A stretch of DNA of 13,867 nt from UMGS755 sp045595795 (GCA_045595795.1 JAZOBC010000056.1:1-13867); one strand, 5' to 3'; positions 1 through 8,762 are shown, counted from the stretch's first letter. Program-made: numbers and translations. Notes: a model not told the origin generated them from the sequence alone.

Positions 1-36
1 ATGAAAAACCCCCCGTTATACGGGGGGATATTTATT
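1..36. repeat. Left copy of a 36-bp perfect inverted repeat carrying a terminator
   Basis: Bases 1-36 are the exact reverse complement of 13728-13763; the match stops at base 37. The left copy starts at the first base of the window, so the repeat may continue outside it. It contains the terminator hairpin of the leftward operon. Identity reaches beyond the stem into both A/T flanks, which argues for one duplicated or dispersed element rather than two independently evolved hairpins. Confidence 0.9.
4..27 (-). terminator. Intrinsic terminator of the leftward operon
   Basis: Arms at 9-16 and 20-27 (six C, then GT; AC, then six G) form an 8-bp GC-rich stem with a 3-base loop. Read leftward, the stem is followed by five T (the A run at 4-8), the normal layout of a Rho-independent terminator. 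It lies about 20 bases past the stop codon of the gene at 46-2253. The other flank is also T-rich, so it may act in both directions. Confidence 0.88.
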
Positions 37-45
37 TTTGTTTTA

Positions 46-2253
46 TTATATGGATTGTATTGTAACGTTATTACCGTTTTTAACGGCAGAAATGATGCCG
101 TCGGGCGTTTTTAATGTGCCACTCATGTCAATGCCATGTCCACAATACATTTTGCCTGCAGACCATTTTCCGGGGGTTTTGGGATAAATACCCATGACAT
201 AACGCCAAAAGATATAAATCGGAACGGCAGACCATCCATGACACAAGCTTCCGGCTCTGTCAAAGTCAGCTTCACCCAAAATGGTTTCCCAAAAGCTGGT
301 TGCGCCGTTATAGAGCATATAACCCCATTGCCGTTCAATATCGTCTAACACGTAATTACCATAGGTTTCGGCATCCTGCATGAGCGCATCATATTTAAAC
401 ATCAAATAGCTCAGGCTGACTTCCACCAAATCATTACAGAGTAATTTAGCGCGGATATTTTTTTGATATGCCTCAGGCACACAGCCGGAAAGCAGCGCAA
501 GAGCTTGCGTTAACTGGGAGAACTGAGGAGTGCGGCTATCTGAAAGATAGCTTTGATATGCACCCTTATCCTTGTTATAGAATGTCTCGTGGAAAGTTGA
601 GGCAAGCTGACGATGCAGGTTCTTTGCCCATTTTTGTTCCTCTTGGTTGCAGATCCATTCGCTTAGTTCAGAATATGCATCTAAGGCTAACAGGAAAAAG
701 CTATTAAGGGGCGCATCCGCTATAATTTCAGGGTCATCCACTTCGTTATCCATGCCCTGTGTCCATTCATAAAAATTCCATGTACCTGGTTCATGGGGGC
801 GGAGCAGAAGACCATTTTCAACATGTGCGGCAAAATAGTCAAGCACACGACGGATGCTTTTCTGCATTTGCTTGATGAAATCTAAATCTCCGCTAAAGAG
901 CGCATATTCCCTCATAGCAATCACCCAAGCAAGAGCAAAGCTGGGAATGGTTCGTTCTTCAAAAATGCATGGAGCACAAATTTCTAAAATGCCGTTTTCT
1001 CTTTGCCCCATTGCTAAAAGCGCCAGCGATGTGCGCGGCATAAGGGTTTCTCCGAAGGCATAATAACCTGTCAGCATTTGATTGCGGCTGTCCATGCCGT
1101 AGAGTGCCTGCTCACGCTGCGGACAATCTTCATAATGCTCATGCATGCACAAATGCAGGGTTTTGACGCTGACCTCGTAGATTTTATTAAACAGTCTGTC
1201 ATTTGAGTGAAATGAGCCCACAAAATCCAAAGGATATTCCACCTTATGTAAGCCTGCTTGGCGCACAACGCGAATGCCCTTATGAGCAAAGAATTGCAAA
1301 TAGCGTCCGGCTAAACGGCGAATGTAAAACCGAATGGTTTGCCGTCCTTTGCGGCAAATGCAGCGAAATGCATAGTTTCTGTTACCAACATAAGAGCGAA
1401 CACGGAGGTCTGCCAAATGCTCACCGCAGGCAATGTCGAGCATTGCACCTTCTTCAGCTTCAACATCCAGCGCAATGTAGCCTGCCATTTCTTCACCTAA
1501 ATCAGTCACCCAATAGGTGTTATCCATTTTTAGCGTCATAACGCCATCGATGATTTGCAGAACATCATTTTGCTCGCAAAAGGCCAGACCGGCATATTGC
1601 ATTTTCTGTGCAACTGTGGTGCCGCCATGTATGGTGAACTGTCCCTGGGATACAAGCTTTCCACAGCAAACCTCAGAAAGCTGCAGAAATTTAATGGGGC
1701 GAGGCAGATAGGAAACGCCGCTGTCATCAACAACAGTGGCATTGTCCCAATTGGCACTTACGTTTTTGTCTCTCCAACCATCATCATTTCGCAAGTCAAA
1801 CCCAAAGTTATAGGAACGTTGAAAGTCGATTCTTTCAAAGTCACCATTGACAAAATCCAATGCTCTGCGACATTTGATTTTGCTGTCGCTGACCAAAAGA
1901 GCAGATTTTTCTGTTAAAGCAGCAAAAATCACCATGGGCAGGCCGCTAATATGCTGAAAAGAATGCTCACCCTGCACATAAGCAAGGATTGAGACTAAGT
2001 TTTTGCCTTGCTTGGTATATGCTGTAATGTCATGGGTGTCATAGATTTTCTGCGTTGGAAAGTCCTCATATTGTCCAAAGCCTGCTAACTGACCGTTGAT
2101 ATAGAGCTCATATTTTGTATCGGCAGCAATGTGGAAGTGAACAATATCGCTGCCTGAGTAGTTAAACTCAGCTTGAAAGCAACCATACGAGTTGATGCTT
2201 TTTTCTTCTGCAAGCCAAATGGCCTGTGCGCCGTGTTTTCTAAAAATATCCAT
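46..2253 (-). CDS. GH78 family alpha-L-rhamnosidase (cytoplasmic)
   Basis: A 735-residue protein with the layout of bacterial alpha-L-rhamnosidases, which release terminal L-rhamnose with inversion. The N-terminal third is beta-rich (about 1-340, with a jelly-roll-like segment KYELYINGQ near 48). It is followed by an (alpha/alpha)6 barrel from about 345. The GH78 signature EDCPQRE is at 375-381, where E381 aligns with the general acid, followed by GMD ending at D388. The sequence TSFWE at 652-656 places the likely catalytic base at E656, followed by HGW at 672-674. The C-terminal beta domain is short (about 45 residues after the barrel). There is no signal peptide. The start has a GAGG ribosome site 6-7 bases upstream. 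It is the last gene of the leftward unit, 32 bases after the GH39-like gene, and it is only distantly similar to the two other GH78-like proteins here. Activity on rhamnosides is inferred from the family. Confidence 0.86.
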   Translation of the reverse strand: MDIFRKHGAQAIWLAEEKSINSYGCFQAEFNYSGSDIVHFHIAADTKYELYINGQLAGFGQYEDFPTQKIYDTHDITAYTKQGKNLVSILAYVQGEHSFQHISGLPMVIFAALTEKSALLVSDSKIKCRRALDFVNGDFERIDFQRSYNFGFDLRNDDGWRDKNVSANWDNATVVDDSGVSYLPRPIKFLQLSEVCCGKLVSQGQFTIHGGTTVAQKMQYAGLAFCEQNDVLQIIDGVMTLKMDNTYWVTDLGEEMAGYIALDVEAEEGAMLDIACGEHLADLRVRSYVGNRNYAFRCICRKGRQTIRFYIRRLAGRYLQFFAHKGIRVVRQAGLHKVEYPLDFVGSFHSNDRLFNKIYEVSVKTLHLCMHEHYEDCPQREQALYGMDSRNQMLTGYYAFGETLMPRTSLALLAMGQRENGILEICAPCIFEERTIPSFALAWVIAMREYALFSGDLDFIKQMQKSIRRVLDYFAAHVENGLLLRPHEPGTWNFYEWTQGMDNEVDDPEIIADAPLNSFFLLALDAYSELSEWICNQEEQKWAKNLHRQLASTFHETFYNKDKGAYQSYLSDSRTPQFSQLTQALALLSGCVPEAYQKNIRAKLLCNDLVEVSLSYLMFKYDALMQDAETYGNYVLDDIERQWGYMLYNGATSFWETILGEADFDRAGSLCHGWSAVPIYIFWRYVMGIYPKTPGKWSAGKMYCGHGIDMSGTLKTPDGIISAVKNGNNVTIQSI

Positions 2254-2285
2254 ATAATTCCTCTTTTTTCTTTTAATAGAGAAGA

Positions 2286-3599
2286 TTATAACTCACGCAC
2301 CATTACGCAGGTATTTGGCTGCATGGTGAGAGTCAAATCCTCGGTGGTGTTTACAAGTGTACCATCGTGTGCTTCGTCAAGCAGATAGATTTCATAGTTT
2401 GCCTGTTTACCGAAGTCTAAGCGGAAGGTCTTTTCGCTTTTATCGTCTTCATGGGCGAAATATGAAATCAAAGTCATGGTCTTGCCGCCAGCATCCACAC
2501 CGGAGAGTGTGTAAATATCCTCAATTTCAATATCGCTGCGGATTTCGGATTCAAATTCATAGAATTTGGAATACCACAGGAACGGATAATAACCTTTCAA
2601 TATCTCTAAAGTGTCGGTATCAAACAAGCCGTTCCATGCGCAGGGGCGAGCGTCGTAATAAAGCAGCATATCAATGGGTGCTTTCTGACCGATACACATA
2701 GATGCCAAGGAAAATGCCGCACCTTTACTTGACTTAATCATTTTGAAAGTGTATGGAAATTCGGGACCTACCCAGCCCTTAACATAATTCCATTCGGCAT
2801 TGATGCTTTCCGTATCCTGATAACCGTTCCGATCTAAAATATCGCGGAACAGATACATCTGGTCTTTGAAATACTGAAGGCTGTTTGTGTAGCAATGCCA
2901 GGAGTAGAAGTCTACCGGTGCTTTTCTTTCGCGCATTGTCCGCAAAAAGTCATCAGCCCATTCTTCAATGCCGCTGGCAGAGGGACCGCCGATTTTGAGA
3001 TGGGGGAAGCATTCCTTCAGGTGGGTGGCCGTGATGGAATACAAATCAAAGAATTCTGCTCTTGTGCCTTCCCATGTGGGGGGGATTTCAAACCATTCGG
3101 CACCGTCGGGCTCGTTCCAGATTTCCCAGTATTCAATGTCATAATGAAAACCGTTTGCCCAGCCTTCGGTATAGTGGCGGATGATGTGTTCGCAGATAAC
3201 CGCCCACTTTTTCATGTCCTTCGGAGGGCCGATGTGATATTTTTTTACACCGTGTTCAATTTTCTGACCCAAACGGTAAAAGGTTTTGGTGCCTGCCATT
3301 TCTGTTGCCAGGGTATATTCATCCGTGCATACGAAATCGTAGGAGGCTTCATCGTAGGGGTCAGCATCAAAATTCGGGAAAATGGCAGAAATATCCACCG
3401 TATGCTCGCCGCCGTAAGCTGCGTAAAAGGAAGCATCATGATTTCTTGCGTAGGGAATGCCGGCAGCTTTATAAGCCTCAAAATTGTTCATGCGGTTGTT
3501 TCTGGGGTTCGTGATGTGGTAAACCGGACCATTGTTTACACCGTTCATGGGCTTGAATTTTCCATAGGATTTTGAGCAGTCAAAAAATAATGTTTCCAT
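2286..3599 (-). CDS. GH39-like glycoside hydrolase
   Basis: A 437-residue (beta/alpha)8-type glycosidase related to GH39 (beta-xylosidases, alpha-L-iduronidases and related retaining enzymes). YWEIWNEPD at 157-165 carries the acid/base candidate E163. NAEWN at 267-271 carries the nucleophile candidate E269. HCY at 235-237 and the aromatic-rich strands between them fit the clan GH-A barrel. A small beta-sandwich follows (about 345-437), as in other GH39 proteins. The start is set at 3599 because AAGGAG lies 10 bases before it; an in-frame ATG at 3659 would overlap the -10 box of the internal promoter. There is no signal peptide, so the enzyme is probably cytoplasmic. It is co-transcribed with the rhamnosidase downstream. 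The exact glycoside (xyloside, arabinoside, uronide or another) cannot be read from sequence; related families such as GH30 or GH51 are less likely because of the motif spacing. Confidence 0.77.
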   Translation of the reverse strand: METLFFDCSKSYGKFKPMNGVNNGPVYHITNPRNNRMNNFEAYKAAGIPYARNHDASFYAAYGGEHTVDISAIFPNFDADPYDEASYDFVCTDEYTLATEMAGTKTFYRLGQKIEHGVKKYHIGPPKDMKKWAVICEHIIRHYTEGWANGFHYDIEYWEIWNEPDGAEWFEIPPTWEGTRAEFFDLYSITATHLKECFPHLKIGGPSASGIEEWADDFLRTMRERKAPVDFYSWHCYTNSLQYFKDQMYLFRDILDRNGYQDTESINAEWNYVKGWVGPEFPYTFKMIKSSKGAAFSLASMCIGQKAPIDMLLYYDARPCAWNGLFDTDTLEILKGYYPFLWYSKFYEFESEIRSDIEIEDIYTLSGVDAGGKTMTLISYFAHEDDKSEKTFRLDFGKQANYEIYLLDEAHDGTLVNTTEDLTLTMQPNTCVMVREL

Positions 3600-3609
3600 A
3601 ACATGTACA

Positions 3610-3615
3610 CTCCTT
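3610..3615 (-). promoter_or_regulatory. Ribosome binding site fixing the GH39-like start
   Basis: AAGGAG on the minus strand, 10 bases before the ATG at 3599. The upstream in-frame ATG at 3659 lies on the far side of the promoter -10 box and has no comparable site, so translation very probably begins at 3599. Confidence 0.8.
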
Positions 3616-3642
3616 GTTTTGTAGAATGGTTCTGATATCATG

Positions 3643-3672
3643 ATTATATCACCGGGCATAAATGAGTGTCAA
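3643..3672 (-). promoter_or_regulatory. Internal consensus housekeeping-sigma promoter for the GH39-GH78 gene pair
   Basis: On the minus strand TTGACA (3667-3672) and TATAAT (3643-3648) are both perfect consensus hexamers, separated by 18 bp. Predicted transcription start is near 3636, giving a leader of about 37 bases before the ATG at 3599. It sits in the 111-bp gap after the SGNH esterase gene, so the last two genes can be expressed independently of the rest of the leftward unit. Confidence 0.82.
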
Positions 3673-3687
3673 TTATCTGCAAACAAA

Positions 3688-3703
3688 TCGAAAAACTTTT
3701 CGA
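3688..3703. promoter_or_regulatory. Candidate operator palindrome upstream of the internal promoter
   Basis: An exact 7-bp inverted repeat, TCGAAAA and TTTTCGA, with a 2-bp centre. It ends 15 bp upstream of the -35 box and is centred about 60 bp before the predicted transcription start. That position suits an activator better than a blocking repressor. The two-base centre makes an RNA hairpin unlikely, so a protein-binding site is the better reading. It overlaps a second imperfect palindrome at 3694-3709 centred on TTTCGAAA. Confidence 0.45.
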
Positions 3704-3710
3704 AAGCTTC

Positions 3711-4430
3711 TTATGCCTGAAACATTGTTTCAACCAAGGAATAAGCAAACATCCAGTTCATGTCCGGTGTGGGGTGGTTGATGTGATTGGCAAGCAGGTC
3801 GGTAATTTCAACACCGCTTTTTTCCAACAGCTTCCACTTACTGTAGCAGTCGCAAACGGGAATGCTGCGCGCGGCTGCCAGCTCCTTGGCAGCAGATAAA
3901 AATGCTTCCAGCGTACCGTCGATTTCTCTTTTGGAAATATTTTCAGCAACCTGGCGGATAAAAGGCTCTTTAATGTGACAGCTTACTTTGTTGCACATCA
4001 TGTTCGGCGTCATTAAAATGACTTCAATATCTGCTTTTTGCAGTCTGTCAAAAATCTCATCCATTGATTTTTTGTAGGTTTCAATATCGGTTACGTTGCT
4101 GTCATTTAAGCCAAAGCAAACCACACACAAATCCGGTGAGAAGCGCAGTACGTCTCGCTCCAAACGCTCCAGACCAACGGCGGCACTTCCACCACTGATA
4201 CCAGCGTTAATAATATTGACAGGGGCTTTGGGAAACAGCATGCCAAGAATTTTGCGCACCTTAGTGTGATAGGCATTGTTTACATCAAAATATGTTTCCA
4301 AGCTGTTGGGTCCTGTCATGTACACATCAAAGCAACCCTGTGTCACGCTGTCGCCTAAAAATGCAATGGTTACCGGGGGATGATCGTTGATTGCTTCTGC
4401 CTTGGCTCTTAATTTGTTGATAATTTTCAT
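3711..4430 (-). CDS. SGNH/GDSL hydrolase, probable carbohydrate esterase
   Basis: A 239-residue single-domain SGNH hydrolase. Block I is GDSVTQG at 26-32 with nucleophile S28. Block II is SGGSA around G80-G81. Block III is GLND at 107-110 with N109. Block V is HINHP near 216-220, where H219 is the likely catalytic histidine. Length matches one-domain carbohydrate acetylesterases of this superfamily, which remove acetyl groups from pectin, xylan or rhamnogalacturonan oligomers. There is no signal peptide or lipobox, so it is probably cytoplasmic. Its ribosome site AAAGGAAG precedes the ATG, and the gene starts 16 bases after the stop of GH78-like protein A. The superfamily also contains lipases, thioesterases and phospholipases; the acetylesterase role is inferred from neighbours. 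Confidence 0.82.
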   Translation of the reverse strand: MKIINKLRAKAEAINDHPPVTIAFLGDSVTQGCFDVYMTGPNSLETYFDVNNAYHTKVRKILGMLFPKAPVNIINAGISGGSAAVGLERLERDVLRFSPDLCVVCFGLNDSNVTDIETYKKSMDEIFDRLQKADIEVILMTPNMMCNKVSCHIKEPFIRQVAENISKREIDGTLEAFLSAAKELAAARSIPVCDCYSKWKLLEKSGVEITDLLANHINHPTPDMNWMFAYSLVETMFQA

Positions 4431-4446
4431 GCTTTTCTTCCTTTCG

Positions 4447-6642
4447 TCAAATTTTACAGGTCAGGGTAATGGATTCATCGGTTTCTAACGAAACACTTCC
4501 ATCCGGCATAGTGATTTCTGTAATATAGCCCTTTGGTGCCTGTACAGAGAGTGTAAAGGTATCGTTTTCCTTTTTCCATTTAGCGGTGGCTAAACCACCA
4601 CAGAACGGAACGGTTGCCTCTGCATGGTTAAATTCGTGAATATATGGCTTTACATAGAGCATGTGGTTTGGTTCATCCACGCGAAGACCAACATCAGATG
4701 CCGCATATTCATATAAAACGATAGCGCCCCATCCGTGACATTCACTGCGGGGATCGTTAGGCTCTTCGGGAATGGTTGAGGAATTGAGCGCAATCAATTT
4801 TCTGAGGGCTTTTAGCATGGTGCTTCTTTCTTCATACATGCCGCACATTTCCAAAGCTCTGAAATAGTCATAGCTATAGGAATAAGTTGGTTGCGCCTTT
4901 AAAGAAAGTGCTTTCTGCAAAATGGTACGACCCATTTCAGTGTCGACTGCTCCTGATAAAACCGCCCAAATCTGTGCATGCATGCTGTATAGTTTTTTGT
5001 TAGGTCCGTCGGCAAAGAGAGACTTTTCTTCATCAAAGCAATAGGTTTTTACATCAGCGGTGTGAAGATTCGCGTCGCAGATGTAGTGATGTGCAGTGTC
5101 GTAATTTCCCAAAGCCTCATGCAAAACGGCAGCACGCTTTAATGCTGTGGCATACATGAGGGTGTAAATCGACAGTTCTTCGTCTTTTTCAAGCGGAAGT
5201 ATGCAGCAGGGTCTAATCCAACCATCAGCCCAGTCAATAAAATCCCAAAATCCGCTTTGCTTGACAAGCCCTTTTTCAGAAAGATGCTCGGAGAAGTAGT
5301 GGAGAATTCCATCCACCACATGCAAATAGGATTTGACAAGCGAAAGGTCGCCAAAATGTGTGTAGTGATCATATAAAATGAAAATATAATATAGAGCAAA
5401 GCCGGGAATAATCTGCGGAAGAACATCTGGTGTTCTGGCAAGCACTAAGCCGTCTGCCTGTTGAACGGAGGCAAAGTCACGCAATGTGCGGCGTACCATT
5501 TTGTCGTCACCGGAAACGTAGTAGGTATACAGAATCTGCATGCGTGTATCCATCAGATATTGCTCCTGCTCATAGTAGGGGCAATCATTATAGGTTTCAA
5601 GCATGCATCGCTTTAAGGTGCGAAGACTGATATCCCACAGCTTGCAATCTGTTTCACTGTCGCAGCTGAACTTGCCTTTTACATCCAAAGGATAGCCGGT
5701 ATCGAATCCTTCGACCTTTTCAATTTTCACATCGCCCGTGATGTCTGCTTTGATAAAGCGGAAAGCGCGAAACCAAAAAGGTTCATACACAACGTTTGCA
5801 GCGTCTACTTCAACAGTATCATAATATCCAACTATTAAACCGTTTGCGCAGGTTCTGTCTTCTTTCACATATTCACCGTCGCGCTCTACCACCTTACACT
5901 CCGCGTAAGTTAAACGAACTGTACCCTTGCCGGAGAAGGTATATTTGAGGTAGGCGTTCATATATTCGCCTGCATCGCAGATGCCATCAGCATCAAATGT
6001 AAAGTTAACAGGGTCTAAGCGCTGGGGCGGAACGGGAGCAGGCATAACAGAGTACCGTCCGCGCTGCGTCACGTTTTCTTTTGGCGCATCATAATTTGCA
6101 CAGAATCCGGCAGTTTTTGCTGCCGTCCATACCTTGGGCGCAAAATAATCGCTGTGGGCGTATTCATTTAAACCGACGGTGTAGTTATGGTCGCCGATTA
6201 AGTCAATGCCGGATAACGGTGCCGTTTCCCAAGAATCGTCAGTTTCAATTTCAAGCGTTTTGTCAGCGCAGGTGACGGTGCCTTGCAGAGCAAAGCGAAT
6301 GTTACCGGTGCGCAGAACACTGCCCAAATTTGCATAGGCAATCTCGCCGTCAAATTCATTCTTAAGCTGCAGAACAACAGCCTCTAACAAATTTTCGCCG
6401 TCTACCAAATATTGACTGTTCTCGATGGTGTCATAGTATAAATCATTTCTGTTACCATGACACGGACCAAGCGCAATCAAATTTCCGTTTAAATAGAGCT
6501 TATAACGCGCATCCGCAAAAGCAGTCGCCGAAAAAAGTGTTGGCTTTTTGGCAAAAAACGTCTTTTTAAAGTGATAAATTTTCTCCTCGCTGAATTTGGC
6601 ATCAGGATGAGTAATTAAATTCATTTTTTTCGTAGTGTTCAC
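4447..6642 (-). CDS. GH78-type alpha-L-rhamnosidase-like protein A
   Basis: A 731-residue protein of the bacterial alpha-L-rhamnosidase fold. It has an N-terminal beta-sandwich region (about 1-310, including RYKLYLNG at 46-53) and an (alpha/alpha)6 barrel from about 325. The motif DCPYYEQ is at 353-359, followed by LMD ending at D365. This resembles the GH78 DCPxRE signature, with E358 in the general-acid position but Y where most members have R. E626/E627 with SECHGW at 633-638 mark the likely base region. GFWDFIDWADGW at 464-475 is a barrel segment typical of the family. A C-terminal beta domain follows from about 650. It has a close paralogue at 9937-12120 on the other strand. The start is uncertain: GTG at 6642 has a purine-rich GAAGGGA only about 2 bases away, whereas ATG at 6624 aligns better with the paralogue but lacks an obvious ribosome site. 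No signal peptide is visible. Confidence 0.78.
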   Translation of the reverse strand: MNTTKKMNLITHPDAKFSEEKIYHFKKTFFAKKPTLFSATAFADARYKLYLNGNLIALGPCHGNRNDLYYDTIENSQYLVDGENLLEAVVLQLKNEFDGEIAYANLGSVLRTGNIRFALQGTVTCADKTLEIETDDSWETAPLSGIDLIGDHNYTVGLNEYAHSDYFAPKVWTAAKTAGFCANYDAPKENVTQRGRYSVMPAPVPPQRLDPVNFTFDADGICDAGEYMNAYLKYTFSGKGTVRLTYAECKVVERDGEYVKEDRTCANGLIVGYYDTVEVDAANVVYEPFWFRAFRFIKADITGDVKIEKVEGFDTGYPLDVKGKFSCDSETDCKLWDISLRTLKRCMLETYNDCPYYEQEQYLMDTRMQILYTYYVSGDDKMVRRTLRDFASVQQADGLVLARTPDVLPQIIPGFALYYIFILYDHYTHFGDLSLVKSYLHVVDGILHYFSEHLSEKGLVKQSGFWDFIDWADGWIRPCCILPLEKDEELSIYTLMYATALKRAAVLHEALGNYDTAHHYICDANLHTADVKTYCFDEEKSLFADGPNKKLYSMHAQIWAVLSGAVDTEMGRTILQKALSLKAQPTYSYSYDYFRALEMCGMYEERSTMLKALRKLIALNSSTIPEEPNDPRSECHGWGAIVLYEYAASDVGLRVDEPNHMLYVKPYIHEFNHAEATVPFCGGLATAKWKKENDTFTLSVQAPKGYITEITMPDGSVSLETDESITLTCKI

Positions 6643-6680
6643 ATCCCTTCGTAAAATGTAGGCACTTCCTGCCTTTGGGA

Positions 6681-7691
6681 TTAGATGATTCCTTCTTTTT
6701 TGAGAATTTTCACGATGGTGGGTTCTGTTGCATCAGCAATACGCAGCATGCCAATATCGTTGGGATGGATTTCGTCCATCATGCAGAGCATGCGGTCTTT
6801 TTCACCAAAAAATGTTTCGCCATCTAAGAAATATACATGCTGGTCGCCGTTTTCAATGGCAGTATCATAGGTTTTTAAAACGATATTACGGCGCTGTATG
6901 TCATCGTCGTTATATCTGTATTTCGGATGAGAGGTAATCAGGATCGGCAGGGTGGGGTTTGCCTTTCTGATGATATCAAAAAACGGCTTATGTGTTTTTT
7001 CCAGATGTTCGAGGGTGGGTGCGTTGTATACATATTCATAAATGAACATGCTCATTTTGATGTCTTTGATATATTCCGCAACCTCCGGCTCACCCAGGGC
7101 GCAGCCTGCAAAACCCATATTATACACATCAATGTTTAAACGTGCGGAAATGATAGCGGGGTAAGCCCCGAAGCTCGTCATACAATTACCGGCTTCTGTA
7201 ATGGAAGGACCGTAATATAAAATCGGGTCAATATCCCGGTAGGGGGTAGGAGATTCCACACGAGCATCATCGGGCACAGAAATTTCAATATGCTCCATGA
7301 TTTCGTTACGGGGAAGAAAAATCGTAATATCCTCCATACTGCCGGGTTTTTTAAATGTTTTTTCGAACTGTTTTGTTTCATAATTGCTGGGAAAAACCGG
7401 CCCCAAAAACTCGGCGTCATTTCGGTCGCCCAACAAAACATGAGCTGATTGGCAGGCATAAAGCGACAAACCAATATCAACACTCAAGGTTTTTAATGAA
7501 ACCCGAACGGTGAATTCGGTTGCATCCGTTCGAAAGCAAAGTCTTGCACCGCTGCTTCTTCTGCCGAGATGAGAAAGTGTTTCAATTTTATCGGTAATAG
7601 AAGGGGGGAGACGATAGAATTCACCGGTTTGCTCAAAATAGGGAATGCCATGCATTTCTAAAGGAGCATCTTTATATGTATATGTTTTCAT
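6681..7691 (-). CDS. Two-domain SGNH hydrolase with N-terminal beta-sandwich
   Basis: A 336-residue protein. Residues 1-145 form a beta-rich N-terminal domain and 150-336 an SGNH-fold hydrolase. Block I reads GPSITEAG at 161-168, so S163 is the nucleophile while the usual D of GDS is P. Block II lies around G193/G196 (GFAGCALGEPE). Block III appears as VYNAP at 221-225 with N223. Block V is DEIHP with D306 and H309. This arrangement (x-S-IT, then NAPTLEHL, then DEIHPN) is typical of two-domain SGNH proteins found in polysaccharide-degradation clusters and thought to be carbohydrate esterases. There is no signal peptide. AAAGGAAA precedes the ATG, and the gene lies 23 bases after the dehydrogenase stop. 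Substrate is unknown; acetyl or acyl removal from oligosaccharides is the inference. Confidence 0.8.
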   Translation of the reverse strand: MKTYTYKDAPLEMHGIPYFEQTGEFYRLPPSITDKIETLSHLGRRSSGARLCFRTDATEFTVRVSLKTLSVDIGLSLYACQSAHVLLGDRNDAEFLGPVFPSNYETKQFEKTFKKPGSMEDITIFLPRNEIMEHIEISVPDDARVESPTPYRDIDPILYYGPSITEAGNCMTSFGAYPAIISARLNIDVYNMGFAGCALGEPEVAEYIKDIKMSMFIYEYVYNAPTLEHLEKTHKPFFDIIRKANPTLPILITSHPKYRYNDDDIQRRNIVLKTYDTAIENGDQHVYFLDGETFFGEKDRMLCMMDEIHPNDIGMLRIADATEPTIVKILKKEGII

Positions 7692-7714
7692 GTAACGTTT
7701 TCCTTTCGTTCGGT

Positions 7715-8722
7715 TTAGTCACGAGTCATGAAGGAAGCATATTTCTTAGAAATTTCCATTTTAAGCGGATCGCCATTTTCCCAAGCGTGAATATCCTGAA
7801 TCAGTGCTGCGGTGACGAACTTTCTGCGGTCGTAAGTCGGACCGGCTCTGTGGGGAATAACATAGACATTTGCCAGCTGACGAAGCGGATGATCTTCCGG
7901 CAGCGGTTCTTGCTCGAATACGTCTAAAATTGCACGGAAGCTTCCGGCAGCCAAGAGCTCTGTCATGGCTTCTTCGTCAATCAATCCGCCGCGCGCGGTG
8001 TTAATCAGCAGAGACTCAGGTCTGAGCAGAGACAGGAGCTCGCGGGTGATCATGTGTCTGTTTTTCTCGTTCATAGCGGAATGAATGGTGACGATTTTAC
8101 ATTCAGAGAAAATTTCTTCTAAGCTTGCACGCTTCATGTTATGTTTTGCCAGTTCTTCCTCGCTGATATGAGAAGAATATACATAAATTTCAGGACGGAA
8201 GGGCTTTAAAAAGTCAAGCAGATAGCGTGAGGTCATGCCGTAACCGACAATACCGATTTTCTGATCCAATAAACCTTCCCAAACAGGAATGTTATCGTGC
8301 CAGTTTCCTTTTTTTGTTTCGTTGCAGTAATCCGGAATTTTTCTGAGTGCTGCCAATGCATAAGCGATAACGGATTCGGCAACGGATTCGGCATATAAGG
8401 TGTTGCCGCTCATAACGGTAATGCCGCGTTCGTATGCGCTGGGGTCAACCAATGCTGTCGTACCACCGGTGTGTGCAATCAACCGCAGATTTTTTGCACA
8501 GTCAAGAACATCGGGGTCAAGTCTCGGGGTATCCCAACCCGTGAAGATGATATCCTTATCGGTGATGCGCTTCATCAATTCTTCCTTGGAAAGATAATTG
8601 CCGGTATCGTTAAATTCTACCTCGCCTAACGCTTGCAGGTCATTTAAAATTTCCTGATTGTAGAAACTCTCATAGATGTAGCTTCCTTCTCCGGAGCGGG
8701 GGCATGTGACTAAAATTTTCAT
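7715..8722 (-). CDS. D-isomer-specific 2-hydroxyacid dehydrogenase family protein
   Basis: A 335-residue NAD(P)-dependent dehydrogenase of the family that includes phosphoglycerate, glyoxylate/hydroxypyruvate and D-lactate dehydrogenases. The nucleotide-binding motif is GIVGYG at 157-162, where the usual third glycine region reads MTSRY. NTARGGLID at 241-249 supplies the substrate-binding R244. DVFEQEPL at 267-274 gives the active-site E272, and IPHRAG has the catalytic H291; H is followed by R where many members have I or T. It reduces a 2-oxoacid or oxidises a D-2-hydroxyacid, but the substrate is not readable. It heads the leftward operon directly behind the divergent promoter, with AAGGAG 8 bases before the ATG. 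In a glycan-degradation cluster it could handle a sugar-derived acid released from the substrate; this is inference only. Confidence 0.85.
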   Translation of the reverse strand: MKILVTCPRSGEGSYIYESFYNQEILNDLQALGEVEFNDTGNYLSKEELMKRITDKDIIFTGWDTPRLDPDVLDCAKNLRLIAHTGGTTALVDPSAYERGITVMSGNTLYAESVAESVIAYALAALRKIPDYCNETKKGNWHDNIPVWEGLLDQKIGIVGYGMTSRYLLDFLKPFRPEIYVYSSHISEEELAKHNMKRASLEEIFSECKIVTIHSAMNEKNRHMITRELLSLLRPESLLINTARGGLIDEEAMTELLAAGSFRAILDVFEQEPLPEDHPLRQLANVYVIPHRAGPTYDRRKFVTAALIQDIHAWENGDPLKMEISKKYASFMTRD

Positions 8723-8762
8723 ACGTATTTCTCCTTTTAAATATATAATTATTTTTTTTATT

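Noticed and set aside
2895..3575. A 226-codon open frame on the plus strand
   Set aside because: It lies wholly antisense to the GH39-like gene, whose catalytic motifs are intact; the antisense product shows no recognisable family and no ribosome site.
3600..3659. Longer N terminus for the GH39-like protein, starting at 3659
   Set aside because: The extra 20 codons contain the promoter -10 box and the ribosome site for the ATG at 3599, and they add no family-like sequence.
6660..6674. Small hairpin AGGCA/TGCCT between the two-domain SGNH gene and GH78-like A
   Set aside because: Only 5 bp with no T run; too weak to call as a terminator or processing site.
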